Assembly: GCA_965220365.1 (NCBI GenBank)
Contig: OZ244823.1
Location: forward strand, 2,294,001-2,358,000
Length of the DNA stretch: 64,000 nucleotides
Source: Bin80 sp965220365
GTDB lineage: Bacteria; Bacteroidota; Rhodothermia; Rhodothermales; Bin80
Reading direction: 5' to 3'
The translations under genes and the position numbers were made by a program. Positions within the stretch are counted from its first letter, which is position 1. Every line of letters begins with the position of its first letter. Under the pieces are notes generated by a model that did not search any database, had not been told where the DNA came from, and saw nothing but the letters and a program-made list of their open reading frames with translations. Below are positions 35,614 to 44,363 of this stretch, piece by piece.

Positions 35614-36882
35614 ATGCGGCATGTGTTGGTCGTGGCATATTACTTCCCTCCACTCGGGCTGAGTGGAGTCCAGCGAATTGCAGGATTCGTACGCCATCTA
35701 CCGGAATATGGATGGCAACCGACAGTCATTACAGCAAAGCCAGGGGGATATTTTGCCTACGATAAATCGCTTTGGTCTCCCATTGAAGATGCGGGTATTC
35801 GTGTCGTACGCACAAAGAGTCTTGATCCAACACGGTTATTTCGCCCGGGTGCTACCGTACGGTTACCTCAAGAAACAAGAAGACAAACCCTGGCCTATAT
35901 CAGTAATTGGCTTTTCATCCCTGATAACAAATTGGGCTGGAAGCCATTTGCACTACGCGCAGGATTACGTCAGGCGGCGGCCCAGCACTTTGATGCTGTT
36001 TTTTCCAGTGCACCTCCCTATACCGGTCACTTGATTGGGAAGAAACTTTCCCGAAAACTAAAACTCCCCTTAATTACAGATTTTCGTGACGACTGGGTTG
36101 GTAATCCGAGACACATCTATCCCACAGCTCTTCATCGGAGGCTGCATATTCAACAGGAGCGACAGGTTCTGATACAATCATCTGCAATTACGACAATCAA
36201 CCGTCCAATCCTGGTCGCTTTAGAAAAAAGGCATCGTGATATAAACATATGGGGAGAGATCATTCCCCATGGATTCGATGAATACCAGAATCCTGTAAAG
36301 GTATCTGCTCGTGAGAAGCTAAAACTTGTCTACACAGGTGTTTTTTATGATGCTCAGACACCAGAGCATTTTTTGAGAGGCGTCAGTGGATTTTTAGCAG
36401 AGAACCCTTCAATGCGCTCTAAAATTTCAGCAATCTTTGCTGGTCTTGTGCCAAATGGGTTCGCGGATCTGATTCGAACCCTGAAATTAGAAGATGTCGT
36501 TCAATCCGTGGGGTACGTACAACATGCCCGCGTCACCGAATTGCAGCAGGAAGCGGATGTATTGTGGATGACCATTGGTAGCAGGCCAGGCGCATCAAGT
36601 ATCTCAACGGGTAAATTATATGAATACATGGGGACTGGAAAACCCATACTGGCACTGGTCCCATCAGGGACTGCCCGCCGGACATTGCTCCGTTATGGAG
36701 CAGCGTATATAGTCAAGCCGGAAAGTGAGGCTGGCATCATCCAAGCGCTCAACCAAATAACGAGTGATTGGAATAAAGAGACTTTCCCCAGCGCCGATGA
36801 ATCTTTTGTGTCTATGTTCAGCCGCAATCGTCTTGTAGAAATGTTAGCCGGGGTACTGGACTCCGTAGTTAAAACGCCATAG
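35614..36882 (+). CDS. Glycosyltransferase, GT4-like
   Basis: The 422-residue protein opens with V-L-V-V-A-Y-Y-F-P-P-L-G-L-S-G-V-Q-R, the N-terminal Rossmann-like start of GT-B glycosyltransferases. The C-terminal domain has Y-T-G-V-F-Y and G-K-L-Y-E-Y-M-G-T-G-K-P-I-L-A, the nucleotide-sugar-binding E-x7-E type region of GT4. It is probably used for surface polysaccharide, but no other polysaccharide gene adjoins it. It starts 9 bases after the peptidase gene. Confidence 0.85.
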   Translation: MRHVLVVAYYFPPLGLSGVQRIAGFVRHLPEYGWQPTVITAKPGGYFAYDKSLWSPIEDAGIRVVRTKSLDPTRLFRPGATVRLPQETRRQTLAYISNWLFIPDNKLGWKPFALRAGLRQAAAQHFDAVFSSAPPYTGHLIGKKLSRKLKLPLITDFRDDWVGNPRHIYPTALHRRLHIQQERQVLIQSSAITTINRPILVALEKRHRDINIWGEIIPHGFDEYQNPVKVSAREKLKLVYTGVFYDAQTPEHFLRGVSGFLAENPSMRSKISAIFAGLVPNGFADLIRTLKLEDVVQSVGYVQHARVTELQQEADVLWMTIGSRPGASSISTGKLYEYMGTGKPILALVPSGTARRTLLRYGAAYIVKPESEAGIIQALNQITSDWNKETFPSADESFVSMFSRNRLVEMLAGVLDSVVKTP

Positions 36883-36895
36883 GGTAGGGGAAATC

Positions 36896-37303
36896 ATGCA
36901 TCAGAAAAAGCTTGAACTAAAATTATCGTCCACCTTCAAGAATTTAGACGATGCAGTTGAGGCCCTGCAGGATTTTGTCCCCACGCTGGACTTGGACGAT
37001 GATTTAGCTTACCGGGTCATTCTCCTAGCGAGCGAAGCCCTGACCAATGCAATGGAACACGGAAACCAGTGGGATGAAAAGAAAGAAGCAACCCTTCATC
37101 TGGTAAAGGAGGGAGATCGGGTCGAATTAACCGTGACCGATGAGGGCGATGGTATTTACTGGACACAACGCGATCCTCTGACGGAGGCAAATCGGTTGGC
37201 CGATCATGGTCGAGGCCAGTATTTCATGCGGACCATGGCAGACGAGGTTCATGTTGAGCAGCAAGGCCGCAGACTACGTTTGATATTTTATTGTCAAACG
37301 TAG
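36896..37303 (+). CDS. RsbW-like anti-sigma-factor/ATP-binding protein
   Basis: A small GHKL ATPase of 135 residues. The N box is A-S-E-A-L-T-N-A-M-E-H-G-N, the G1 box is V-T-D-E-G-D-G-I and the G2 box is G-R-G-Q-Y-F-M. Proteins of this type (HATPase_c_2) act as serine kinases that hold sigma factors or phosphorylate STAS-domain antagonists. No sigma factor or STAS gene is adjacent, so its partner is unknown. It follows the glycosyltransferase gene by 13 bases. Its stop codon lies inside a 12-bp inverted repeat. Confidence 0.85.
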   Translation: MHQKKLELKLSSTFKNLDDAVEALQDFVPTLDLDDDLAYRVILLASEALTNAMEHGNQWDEKKEATLHLVKEGDRVELTVTDEGDGIYWTQRDPLTEANRLADHGRGQYFMRTMADEVHVEQQGRRLRLIFYCQT

Positions 37304-37305
37304 TC
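37272..37305. terminator. Inverted repeat over the stop codon, between convergent genes
   Basis: Perfect 12-bp arms (GACTACGTTTGA at 37272-37283 and its complement at 37294-37305) with a 10-base AT-rich loop. The stop codon at 37301-37303 is within the right arm. There is no T run, so a classical rho-independent terminator is uncertain. The position between two convergent genes favours a bidirectional terminator or RNA-stabilising hairpin. Confidence 0.5.
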
Positions 37306-37320
37306 CGCAGCACAATAAGA

Positions 37321-40300
37321 TTACTTGATCAACACCATCGCTTTGGCACCGATCAGTTTATCATTTGCCTCCATGCGGTAGATGTATTGACCGCTTGCCA
37401 TCGCCGAAGCATCCCACTCAACCTGATGTACCCCACCAGTATATGGCTGATCCGTTAAAGTCGTGACTTTACGTCCAAGCATATCAAATACGGTCACGCG
37501 GATATGGCTCTCGGTTGCAACCTTAAAGCTGACCGTAGTGCTCGGATTAAACGGATTTGGGTAATTACTTAGAAGTTCAAACGAATCTGGAATCTCGTCG
37601 GCGACATGTTCTACATCTGTCTGGACCTCATTGAGGTTTAAAGTCCATATTCCGCGACCGTGTGTGGCAAGAATAATTTCATCGCCAACAATACGGATGC
37701 GCCACACGCTGACAGCAGGCAATCCATTATCTGCATAAGCCCAGGTCTGGCCATGATCCCGCGATTCAAAGATCCCCATGTCAGTCGCTGCCCAAATGAC
37801 CCACGGTATGTCAGGGAAGACTTCAAGATCCCATACCCTGGCATCGGGAAATCCGTTTGTACTTTCACAGGTTTCGTCATCATTGCCAGCAAATCCTGAA
37901 AGATCTTCCCAGGTATTTCCCATATCCTCAGTTCGAAGCACTTTAGGCTGGCATCCGACTGCAAATGTAACGTAAGCCGTAGCACGAGAAAAGGGATGCG
38001 TTGCTAATCCAGAAATTTGGGCAGACGGCGCAAAGCTGGGAGCGACAACCGGCTGAAATCTTACTTCCGAAAGAGGGCTTAGAGCATTGTCAGATACATG
38101 AAGCGCAATGCCGCCGCGTCTCTGTGTCAATCTGTATCCCGCCCAAACGACTGAGGGGTCTGCAAGAGAAACGCGGACTCTGCCGCCATTTCCTCCTCCC
38201 CATTTTGCCATCTGTGGGGGGCGAATTGCATCCCAGCGCTCTCCGAAGTTAAGTGATCGAAGTAGACCATCCTCGGGCGATATTGAAAAGACTGCATCCT
38301 TTGACTCTGGAGTCCATCCAATGGATGTCAGAAATTGTCCTTCAAAATTTCGAATATTCCCCGCCCAATACCAATCCTGACCAAAGTTAAATGATACAGC
38401 GATTAGGTTATTCTGGGCCGACACGATCAACGAATCAGCTCCCTTCCAGACTACATCAAACCCATCGCCAGCGAACGTTCTTTCATCCGGCCATCCTCGA
38501 CGACTACTGGGATTGAATCCAGAGATCCAGCTGCTGTTATCCTGCGTACCCCCAAAATATCTCGGAATATTTGGATGCCTAGTCGCGTCGTAAAACTGTG
38601 CTGTACTAAATCCCCCAGTCTCGTCTCCCTCGTACCAGTTCTCTCCACCGTCAAACGAATAAGCAGCACCTCCATCATTTACATTCAAAATATGAAACTC
38701 GTTTGTGTTTTGATTAATAGGGACAACTGTTAAACCATGATGATCTACATGGACGTCCCCATTTTCCCATAGTTCCGTACTACGGTACTGCCCCTCTGTA
38801 GTACCAAAGTCTATGTCTAAGACTCCGGCTGGAGGAGAGCTGGGATCCCATTCTATCTCCGAATCTGGATCGAGAATTGGCCACAAAAAATACATAAGAC
38901 CTTGACTGAACCCGCCATTTTCTTTATACTCAGGCCTGGGTTCGGAAGCACTATAGTCATACTTCGAGATAAAAATATATTCTCTGCTATGTGTCTCTCC
39001 CGGCCCATCGACATTGTGAGAGATAAGACTCCATTCTCCATCATTTGCCTGGTCTCGGAATGAGACCATCAATTGTCGATTACTGTCCGTATCCCAAACC
39101 TGAAATGGGATCTCAACATAGTCAGCATACATGTAGTCAGGATATTCAATTCCTGCCCCCCCGTCTCCATTAGCACCACCTTCGGGAGGTACAGTGAATC
39201 GATGTGCCATTTGTGTAAGTCCAGGGCCAAAGCGAACCTCGACAGACACCATTTCATTTATGGTAATATCTTCGGCACCGTCGTCTATATAGCCTACATC
39301 CAACCGACCAGCTGCAAAGGGAGCCCTAAAGTTCTGGAAGGCCAGAAAGGGAACATCATTGTCAAAGCGAAGGACAGTCGTAGTCTCAAACGTTACATCA
39401 TTATTGATCCATGCTTTCCAGCGGAAGACCCCGCCGATATATACGGTATCTGGGGAAAATGGATGAACTGCTATTGAATTATTATACCACCCCTGAGTAC
39501 CGAGAAAAGTGGTTGAAGCGGAGGGAGTATCTCTGGAAAATTCAATCAGGCGCCAAGTATTCCCGTTGTCTACGGAGCGATAGAGATCTGCTATTGGGGC
39601 TGTCAGCCCTTGTGTACTAATCTCTTCTCGATTCCCCCCAAGGCCCTGGACCGAAGCCCAAATGACTTCCGGGTGGGATTCAGAAATTGCCAACTCAATG
39701 CGGCCTGCTCCGTATGCAAAACTTCTAAATGAATCCTCCCATGTATTCCCACCGTCGGTTGACTTGATAATTGCAGTTCCCTGAACTGATGCAAACTGAA
39801 CGTTAAAATTATTTTTGTTAACCTTCAGATCCTGCACAGGCACCTCGTCGGTGTCATAGACTTTTTCGAATGATTCTCCTCCATTTTCAGTGCGAAATAT
39901 TGCCCCGTTGGTTACGGCAACAACAATATCTGGATCATCAGGGTGTACGGCAAGTCGGTTAATGAAACGCCAGTCCTGATCCGTGCTTACGGCTGATGCG
40001 GTTAAATGAGTCCAGGTTTCTCCCTTATCCGTTGTCTTAAATATTCCAACTCCAGAACCGGCATCAATATTCATAAAACCCTCTCCGGTTCCAAAATACA
40101 TCACATTAGGATTATTCCGAGACACATCCAAAGTAGTCGCTGCAAGACTGGGTAGGTGGTCGGTTAGCGGAGTCCACTCGACCCTCTGTAGACCGAACGA
40201 TTCAGAACGACGAGCTTTCCATATACCTCCCCCTACGGAAGCAACATACCACGTATTCCTGGAAGGATCGGTCAGGTCCGGTACGATTGCACGGCTTCTT

Positions 40301-40653
40301 CCACCCACATGACCTGGCCCGCGATCAATCCAGTTTAATGTGGTTGTGCTATGACCACGCTTTGCATTCGCCCAGACGGCTTTTTGGAATTCCCGCATTT
40401 TATGGCCAGGAGGGTAGGGGGCATATCCATCATTGAGTCCTTCAACATCTGCAAAATACTCTTGGAATTTATCAGGATAGCCAAGCCGATCCTTGATATA
40501 CTTGGATTTCTCGGATTTCAGACCAGATTCTATTGGGGGCTCGGTTGACGGAAGGAATAAAACCCCACCCGAGAGTATAATAAGAATCAGAACTGCTAGG
40601 CTGATAAAGAATGTTTCTTTGTCTAAAACTGGCTTAGGATGCGTCATTTGCAT
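37321..40653 (-). CDS. BNR/sortilin-like beta-propeller protein with T9SS sorting tail
   Basis: The 1110-residue protein has an N-terminal hydrophobic segment (residues 14-33). Many Asp-box/BNR motifs (S-x-D-x-G-x-T-W) follow, for example T-T-D-K-G-E-T-W, S-T-D-G-G-N-T-W, S-V-D-N-G-N-T-W, T-E-D-M-G-N-T-W and S-R-D-H-G-Q-T-W. These match the sortilin/VPS10-type propeller seen in exported Bacteroidota proteins. A domain of about 150 residues without BNR motifs interrupts the propeller around 430-600. The C-terminus (N-Y-P-N-P-F-N-P-S-T-T ... V-F-D-M-L-G-R ... V-L-I-K) is a T9SS type A sorting domain. Its function is unknown, with adhesion or glycan binding plausible. Confidence 0.87.
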   Translation of the reverse strand: MQMTHPKPVLDKETFFISLAVLILIILSGGVLFLPSTEPPIESGLKSEKSKYIKDRLGYPDKFQEYFADVEGLNDGYAPYPPGHKMREFQKAVWANAKRGHSTTTLNWIDRGPGHVGGRSRAIVPDLTDPSRNTWYVASVGGGIWKARRSESFGLQRVEWTPLTDHLPSLAATTLDVSRNNPNVMYFGTGEGFMNIDAGSGVGIFKTTDKGETWTHLTASAVSTDQDWRFINRLAVHPDDPDIVVAVTNGAIFRTENGGESFEKVYDTDEVPVQDLKVNKNNFNVQFASVQGTAIIKSTDGGNTWEDSFRSFAYGAGRIELAISESHPEVIWASVQGLGGNREEISTQGLTAPIADLYRSVDNGNTWRLIEFSRDTPSASTTFLGTQGWYNNSIAVHPFSPDTVYIGGVFRWKAWINNDVTFETTTVLRFDNDVPFLAFQNFRAPFAAGRLDVGYIDDGAEDITINEMVSVEVRFGPGLTQMAHRFTVPPEGGANGDGGAGIEYPDYMYADYVEIPFQVWDTDSNRQLMVSFRDQANDGEWSLISHNVDGPGETHSREYIFISKYDYSASEPRPEYKENGGFSQGLMYFLWPILDPDSEIEWDPSSPPAGVLDIDFGTTEGQYRSTELWENGDVHVDHHGLTVVPINQNTNEFHILNVNDGGAAYSFDGGENWYEGDETGGFSTAQFYDATRHPNIPRYFGGTQDNSSWISGFNPSSRRGWPDERTFAGDGFDVVWKGADSLIVSAQNNLIAVSFNFGQDWYWAGNIRNFEGQFLTSIGWTPESKDAVFSISPEDGLLRSLNFGERWDAIRPPQMAKWGGGNGGRVRVSLADPSVVWAGYRLTQRRGGIALHVSDNALSPLSEVRFQPVVAPSFAPSAQISGLATHPFSRATAYVTFAVGCQPKVLRTEDMGNTWEDLSGFAGNDDETCESTNGFPDARVWDLEVFPDIPWVIWAATDMGIFESRDHGQTWAYADNGLPAVSVWRIRIVGDEIILATHGRGIWTLNLNEVQTDVEHVADEIPDSFELLSNYPNPFNPSTTVSFKVATESHIRVTVFDMLGRKVTTLTDQPYTGGVHQVEWDASAMASGQYIYRMEANDKLIGAKAMVLIK

Positions 40654-40819
40654 GAAGATGATTAAGGATGCGGAAGTAATTCCAGAAAGAAAGTTACATC
40701 AAAAAAACTTCCAACCTGCCCCTCACTTCGTGGGGACCCATTCTACCGACAGGCTGATGGTATTGGGGATCATTTCGTAGTAGCGAAAGCAGAGCACAAT
40801 CAATAAGATCGTACAGTCA

Positions 40820-42673
40820 ATGATTGCTTTATCGCGGTCAATTCTAGTATGGCAGTGGATGTTCCACGTTGGGCTATGTACTTCAATTTTTGCTTTAGGA
40901 CTTGTCTCTGTTGATCGGGGACATCTACCTCTCGTATTTGGTTTGGTCGCATTTGGGAGTGTGTGCTGGATATTGTGTTGGCGTATGGGAAGATTTTCCC
41001 TTCAAACGGTCCTTATATATGCTTTCCTATTCCGGCTGTCTCTCATAGGTCTTCCGCCATCTCTTTCGGATGATGCCTATCGCTATGTATGGGATGGACT
41101 GGTTCAGCATGAAGGCATAAACCCATATAGGTCCGTTCCAGAAGAGACATCTCTTACTGATCTTCAGCAGGACATCACCTTTGAGCAATTGAATTCTAAA
41201 TCCTTTATCAGTGTATATCCACCATTTTCGCAGTTGATTTTTCGGGTTGGAACTGCATGGCATCAACCCGATGAATTCCTGAGCTATTATTTAATCAAAG
41301 GATTATTCATTCTTGCCGAGCTATTCGCCATTCTGGTACTTGCCCGGCTTGTGTCCGCGGGGTTTGTTCTTTTGTATGCATGGAATCCCATTGTCATTCT
41401 GGAAACAGCAGGTCAGGCTCATACAGAATCGGCACTCCTGTTGGCGCTGATCTTGGTGATCTATCTGGTCCAGAATAATCATGGAAGATGGGCTTCCATT
41501 TTTCTTGCAATCGGAGGCTGGATCAAACTATTCCCGTTCTTTTTTTTTCCATACCTGTGGAGGCGATATGGCTGGAATGCTGTTTGGCCGGGTGCAGTCA
41601 CAACAATTCTACTTGCACTCCCATTTGCCGCCCCATATGTCCTATCTAATGTTTCAGGGTCACTTGACCTATATGCTCGATTTTTTGAGTTCAATTCCGG
41701 CCTTTACTATAGCCTGAAATCTGGGTTGCAGTGGCTAACTGGGGAGGATTGGAGTAAGCAATTGGGCCCTTTTCTACGGTTGATATTTTTTTGCAGTCTC
41801 CCAGTTTTGTACATGTTGGATCTGTTGCAGCGCTGGTCTTTGGCACGTGCAATGCTCATTACAACGGGCTGCTATCTTGTCTTGAGCACGACCGTTCATC
41901 CATGGTACTTGCTGGTTCCGTTATTTTTGGCTGCAAGTCTGCAAGCTCATGGATGGCATTGGATTTGGCTTGGAGTGTGGTCTGCAGCGACCTATCTCCT
42001 GTATGTAGATGGGCCGTATTGGACATTTGTCATTGTTGGTTGGGCAGGGTGGGGTATTGCTGGAATACTGCGATATGCTCCAAGATGGTTACAGAGTTTG
42101 ATGCGTGCAAGAGCGAGTAAAAAATTCAAAAGGATCCAGCCATTCTTCCCAAAAGATATTGGCGTAATGACCGTTCTGGATTTGGGGTGTGCCGAGGGAT
42201 ATGTAGGAGAATCCATCCAAAGGGAATTGGGGGCAAGTGTCTCACTCGCCGATGTTGTTTCAATGAATCAAACAGACCTTCCCTATTTTTCATTAAAACA
42301 GGATGCTTTACCATGGCCCTCGAAGCATTTTGACGTAGTGCTGCTCTACTGCGTACTACATCATGCAAAAGACCCTGAAATGCTATTCCGTGAAGCAATG
42401 CGTGTCTGTCAGGGCAGGGTAATTGTGGTTGAGTCCGTGTATACAACACCCTTCCAGTACAAACTTTTAGCCATCTTGGACCAATTGGCGAATCGCCTAA
42501 GATCATTTGGGAAGATGAATACCCAGGAAGAAGATTTACATTTTAGGACTTCGCAGCAATGGCGCGAATTATTCTTTGTGAACAAGACCAACATGATCGC
42601 TGAGTTTGAAGCTAACATGGTTCTGTTCACCACGGCTGGATTTGTGCTTCAACCTAGCCCAAAGCCGGCCTGA
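40820..42673 (+). CDS. Fusion of polytopic glycosyltransferase and SAM methyltransferase
   Basis: The protein is 617 residues long. Residues ~1-430 hold about ten membrane helices with an acidic first loop (P-P-S-L-S-D-D-A-Y-R-Y-V-W-D-G and G-I-N-P-Y), the pattern of lipid-linked-sugar-dependent GT-C/GT87-like mannosyltransferases. Residues ~445-610 form a class I methyltransferase: motif I is V-L-D-L-G-C-A-E-G-Y-V-G, followed by D-A-L-P-W-P-S-K-H-F-D-V-V and L-H-H-A-K-D-P-E. One continuous frame joins both, with a basic linker (S-K-K-F-K-R) placing the methyltransferase on the cytosolic face. I infer that the enzyme builds and methylates a polyprenyl-linked glycan. The fusion is unusual to my knowledge. 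Confidence 0.78.
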   Translation: MIALSRSILVWQWMFHVGLCTSIFALGLVSVDRGHLPLVFGLVAFGSVCWILCWRMGRFSLQTVLIYAFLFRLSLIGLPPSLSDDAYRYVWDGLVQHEGINPYRSVPEETSLTDLQQDITFEQLNSKSFISVYPPFSQLIFRVGTAWHQPDEFLSYYLIKGLFILAELFAILVLARLVSAGFVLLYAWNPIVILETAGQAHTESALLLALILVIYLVQNNHGRWASIFLAIGGWIKLFPFFFFPYLWRRYGWNAVWPGAVTTILLALPFAAPYVLSNVSGSLDLYARFFEFNSGLYYSLKSGLQWLTGEDWSKQLGPFLRLIFFCSLPVLYMLDLLQRWSLARAMLITTGCYLVLSTTVHPWYLLVPLFLAASLQAHGWHWIWLGVWSAATYLLYVDGPYWTFVIVGWAGWGIAGILRYAPRWLQSLMRARASKKFKRIQPFFPKDIGVMTVLDLGCAEGYVGESIQRELGASVSLADVVSMNQTDLPYFSLKQDALPWPSKHFDVVLLYCVLHHAKDPEMLFREAMRVCQGRVIVVESVYTTPFQYKLLAILDQLANRLRSFGKMNTQEEDLHFRTSQQWRELFFVNKTNMIAEFEANMVLFTTAGFVLQPSPKPA

Positions 42674-42684
42674 TCTGCTTCATT

Positions 42685-42713
42685 GCCCAATCATTCAGGA
42701 GAATGAATCGGGC
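42685..42713. terminator. Hairpin between convergent genes (candidate terminator)
   Basis: A GCCC...GGGC outer stem and an inner CATTC/GAATG stem with loop AGGA, with one mismatch and one bulge. It lies between the stops of the fusion gene (42673) and miaA (42740). There is no strong T run on either side, so it may act as a bidirectional terminator or simply as a 3' hairpin. Confidence 0.4.
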
Positions 42714-42739
42714 GATTTGGCTTTCTACGTAAGACAAGG

Positions 42740-43690
42740 TCACTGCTGTAATGAAGTCTGGATCGTTTCCAGCAACTTGTCAATGGGGCTTTGGGCATAA
42801 ATTCGACGATATGTCTTATAACGACGAAGCCAGGTCAATTGTCGTTTGGCATAGCGCCGACTATTTCGTTTAATGAGTTCAACCATGTCCTTCCAGCTAC
42901 AGTGGCCGTCCAAATAAGCCAACGGTTCTTGGTAACCGATTGATTTTAAGGCGGGCAGTGTTCGCTCCAGTTGCAGATCTCGAATCTGGCGATTCTCTTC
43001 CATAAGCCCTGCTTTCAGCATTCGGTCCACCCGCTTTTCAATTCGCTGGTAGAGGATTGGGCGCTCAAGGGTAAGTACTGTGACACAAAATCCATGGGGA
43101 GATGGAGCAGGTTGACCATGAAATTTGGATAGAGGCGTACCGGTCAGTTCAAAAACCTCAAGTGCACGAACCAAGCGGGAAGTTTTCGTTGGATCCATCG
43201 TGCTGGCTGACTGTGGATCTATTCTCAAAAGCTCTTCATAGAGGGCCTCTTTCCCGAATTCTTTAAGCCGTTTCTCAATGTTTGTCCGTATAACTGGGTC
43301 ACAGGGTACCGTTGGAGATAGGCCATGTATAAGTGCATGAAGGTAGAGTGTAGAGCCACCAACTACAACTGGCACACGACCGCGTGCTAAAACCTCATCA
43401 ATACGTACAGAGGCCTGTTCGGCAAATAAGCCGGCAGAATATGATTCACCAAGATTTAGTTCATTAATGAAGTGATGGGGAACCTGTGCCAATTCATCTA
43501 CGGTAGGCTTCGCGGAACCAATCGTGAGTTCTTTATAGATCTGACGGCTGTCAGCAGAAATAATCTCACCATCCAGATCTTGGGCCAATCTCAAGCCTAG
43601 GACCGTCTTACCCGTTGCGGTAGGGCCCGTAATTACATGGATTGGTGGCGCAGTTTTGGAAGACCTAATAGGTTGGATAGCTTGAATCAA
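42740..43690 (-). CDS. miaA: tRNA dimethylallyltransferase
   Basis: MiaA adds a dimethylallyl group to A37 of tRNAs that read UNN codons. The P-loop V-I-T-G-P-T-A-T-G-K-T, the D-S-R-Q-I-Y motif, the P-H-H-F-I-N-E segment and the R-R-Y-A-K-R-Q-L-T-W motif near the C-terminus are all present. The frame extends to a TTG at 43747, but a TTG at 43690 leaves a normal short lead (about 17 residues before the P-loop) and a smaller overlap with the rhodanese gene, so I prefer it. Both starts overlap the upstream rhodanese gene on the same strand. Confidence 0.92.
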   Translation of the reverse strand: MIQAIQPIRSSKTAPPIHVITGPTATGKTVLGLRLAQDLDGEIISADSRQIYKELTIGSAKPTVDELAQVPHHFINELNLGESYSAGLFAEQASVRIDEVLARGRVPVVVGGSTLYLHALIHGLSPTVPCDPVIRTNIEKRLKEFGKEALYEELLRIDPQSASTMDPTKTSRLVRALEVFELTGTPLSKFHGQPAPSPHGFCVTVLTLERPILYQRIEKRVDRMLKAGLMEENRQIRDLQLERTLPALKSIGYQEPLAYLDGHCSWKDMVELIKRNSRRYAKRQLTWLRRYKTYRRIYAQSPIDKLLETIQTSLQQ

Positions 43691-44012
43691 TTTCTTTGCT
43701 CCACGCAAGAGTTCCCCCGCGGAGATTCTTCGTATTCGTGAGCCCAACAGCGTGCAGGAACCTGACTGCCTGGGCTGATCGACCTCCAGATCGACAATGA
43801 ACTACAATCATATTGTCTTCCCGGTGCAATTCAAGTTCATCCAACCGGTCCGAGAGTTGCTTTAGGGGAATCAAGTGCCCGCCCAGATTCACAGTCGAAT
43901 ATTCCCATTCTTCCCGAACATCAAGAATAAAAGGCTGCTCATTCTTGTCGATGAGATGTTTTAGTTCCTGCACCGTGATTTCGGGAACATGATTTTCAGA
44001 TAGTTCAGCCAT
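43665..44012 (-). CDS. Rhodanese-like domain protein
   Basis: The single-domain protein of 115 residues has I-L-D-V-R-E-E-W-E-Y, the active loop V-V-H-C-R-S-G-G-R-S (cysteine present) and L-R-G-G-T-L-A-W. Such small rhodaneses carry sulfur as a persulfide. The 3' end overlaps the 5' end of miaA, suggesting co-expression and possibly a link to tRNA sulfur chemistry. That link is an inference from position only. Confidence 0.9.
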   Translation of the reverse strand: MAELSENHVPEITVQELKHLIDKNEQPFILDVREEWEYSTVNLGGHLIPLKQLSDRLDELELHREDNMIVVHCRSGGRSAQAVRFLHAVGLTNTKNLRGGTLAWSKEIDSSYPTY

Positions 44013-44363
44013 TTCAATGTTATCATCAAGAAATCAGAATCCATCCCGGTGGGACGCTCAAGTCACCGACTGGTTCATTGCCTAGCGTCCATTAACACTG
44101 AAGATCCTCTCTTTTCAGGGATTATTTCGATGCATCCTCTGCATGTTGGGGTAGGAATATGGCCTCAGGCAGAGTATAGGCTATTGAGATCTCCAATGTA
44201 TTTTGGGGACCTAGGCATAAGCGCAGAGTTAACCTTGATGCGGTTTCTTTTGCCCGGGACGAGATCTCTATCTACAATGATGCTGACAGAATCAACCGTA
44301 TCACTAATTAGCCTAAATCCCCGCACCTCAGTATAAGAGATTTCACTGAATCATACCGAGTCG
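44013..44363. other. Intergenic region upstream of the WD40 gene
   Basis: The 351 bases separate the rhodanese gene (minus) and the WD40 gene (plus) and presumably hold both promoters. A plus-strand frame (44049-44336) looks like noise. On the minus strand, a frame of about 53 codons from a GTG near 44330 reads like protein (V-S-I-I-V-D-R-D-L-V-P-G-K) and may be a gene remnant, but it has no recognisable family. Confidence 0.3.

Noticed and set aside
44049..44336. 95-codon plus-strand frame upstream of the WD40 gene
   Set aside because: Its composition does not look like protein. The opposite strand looks slightly more protein-like but has no recognisable family.
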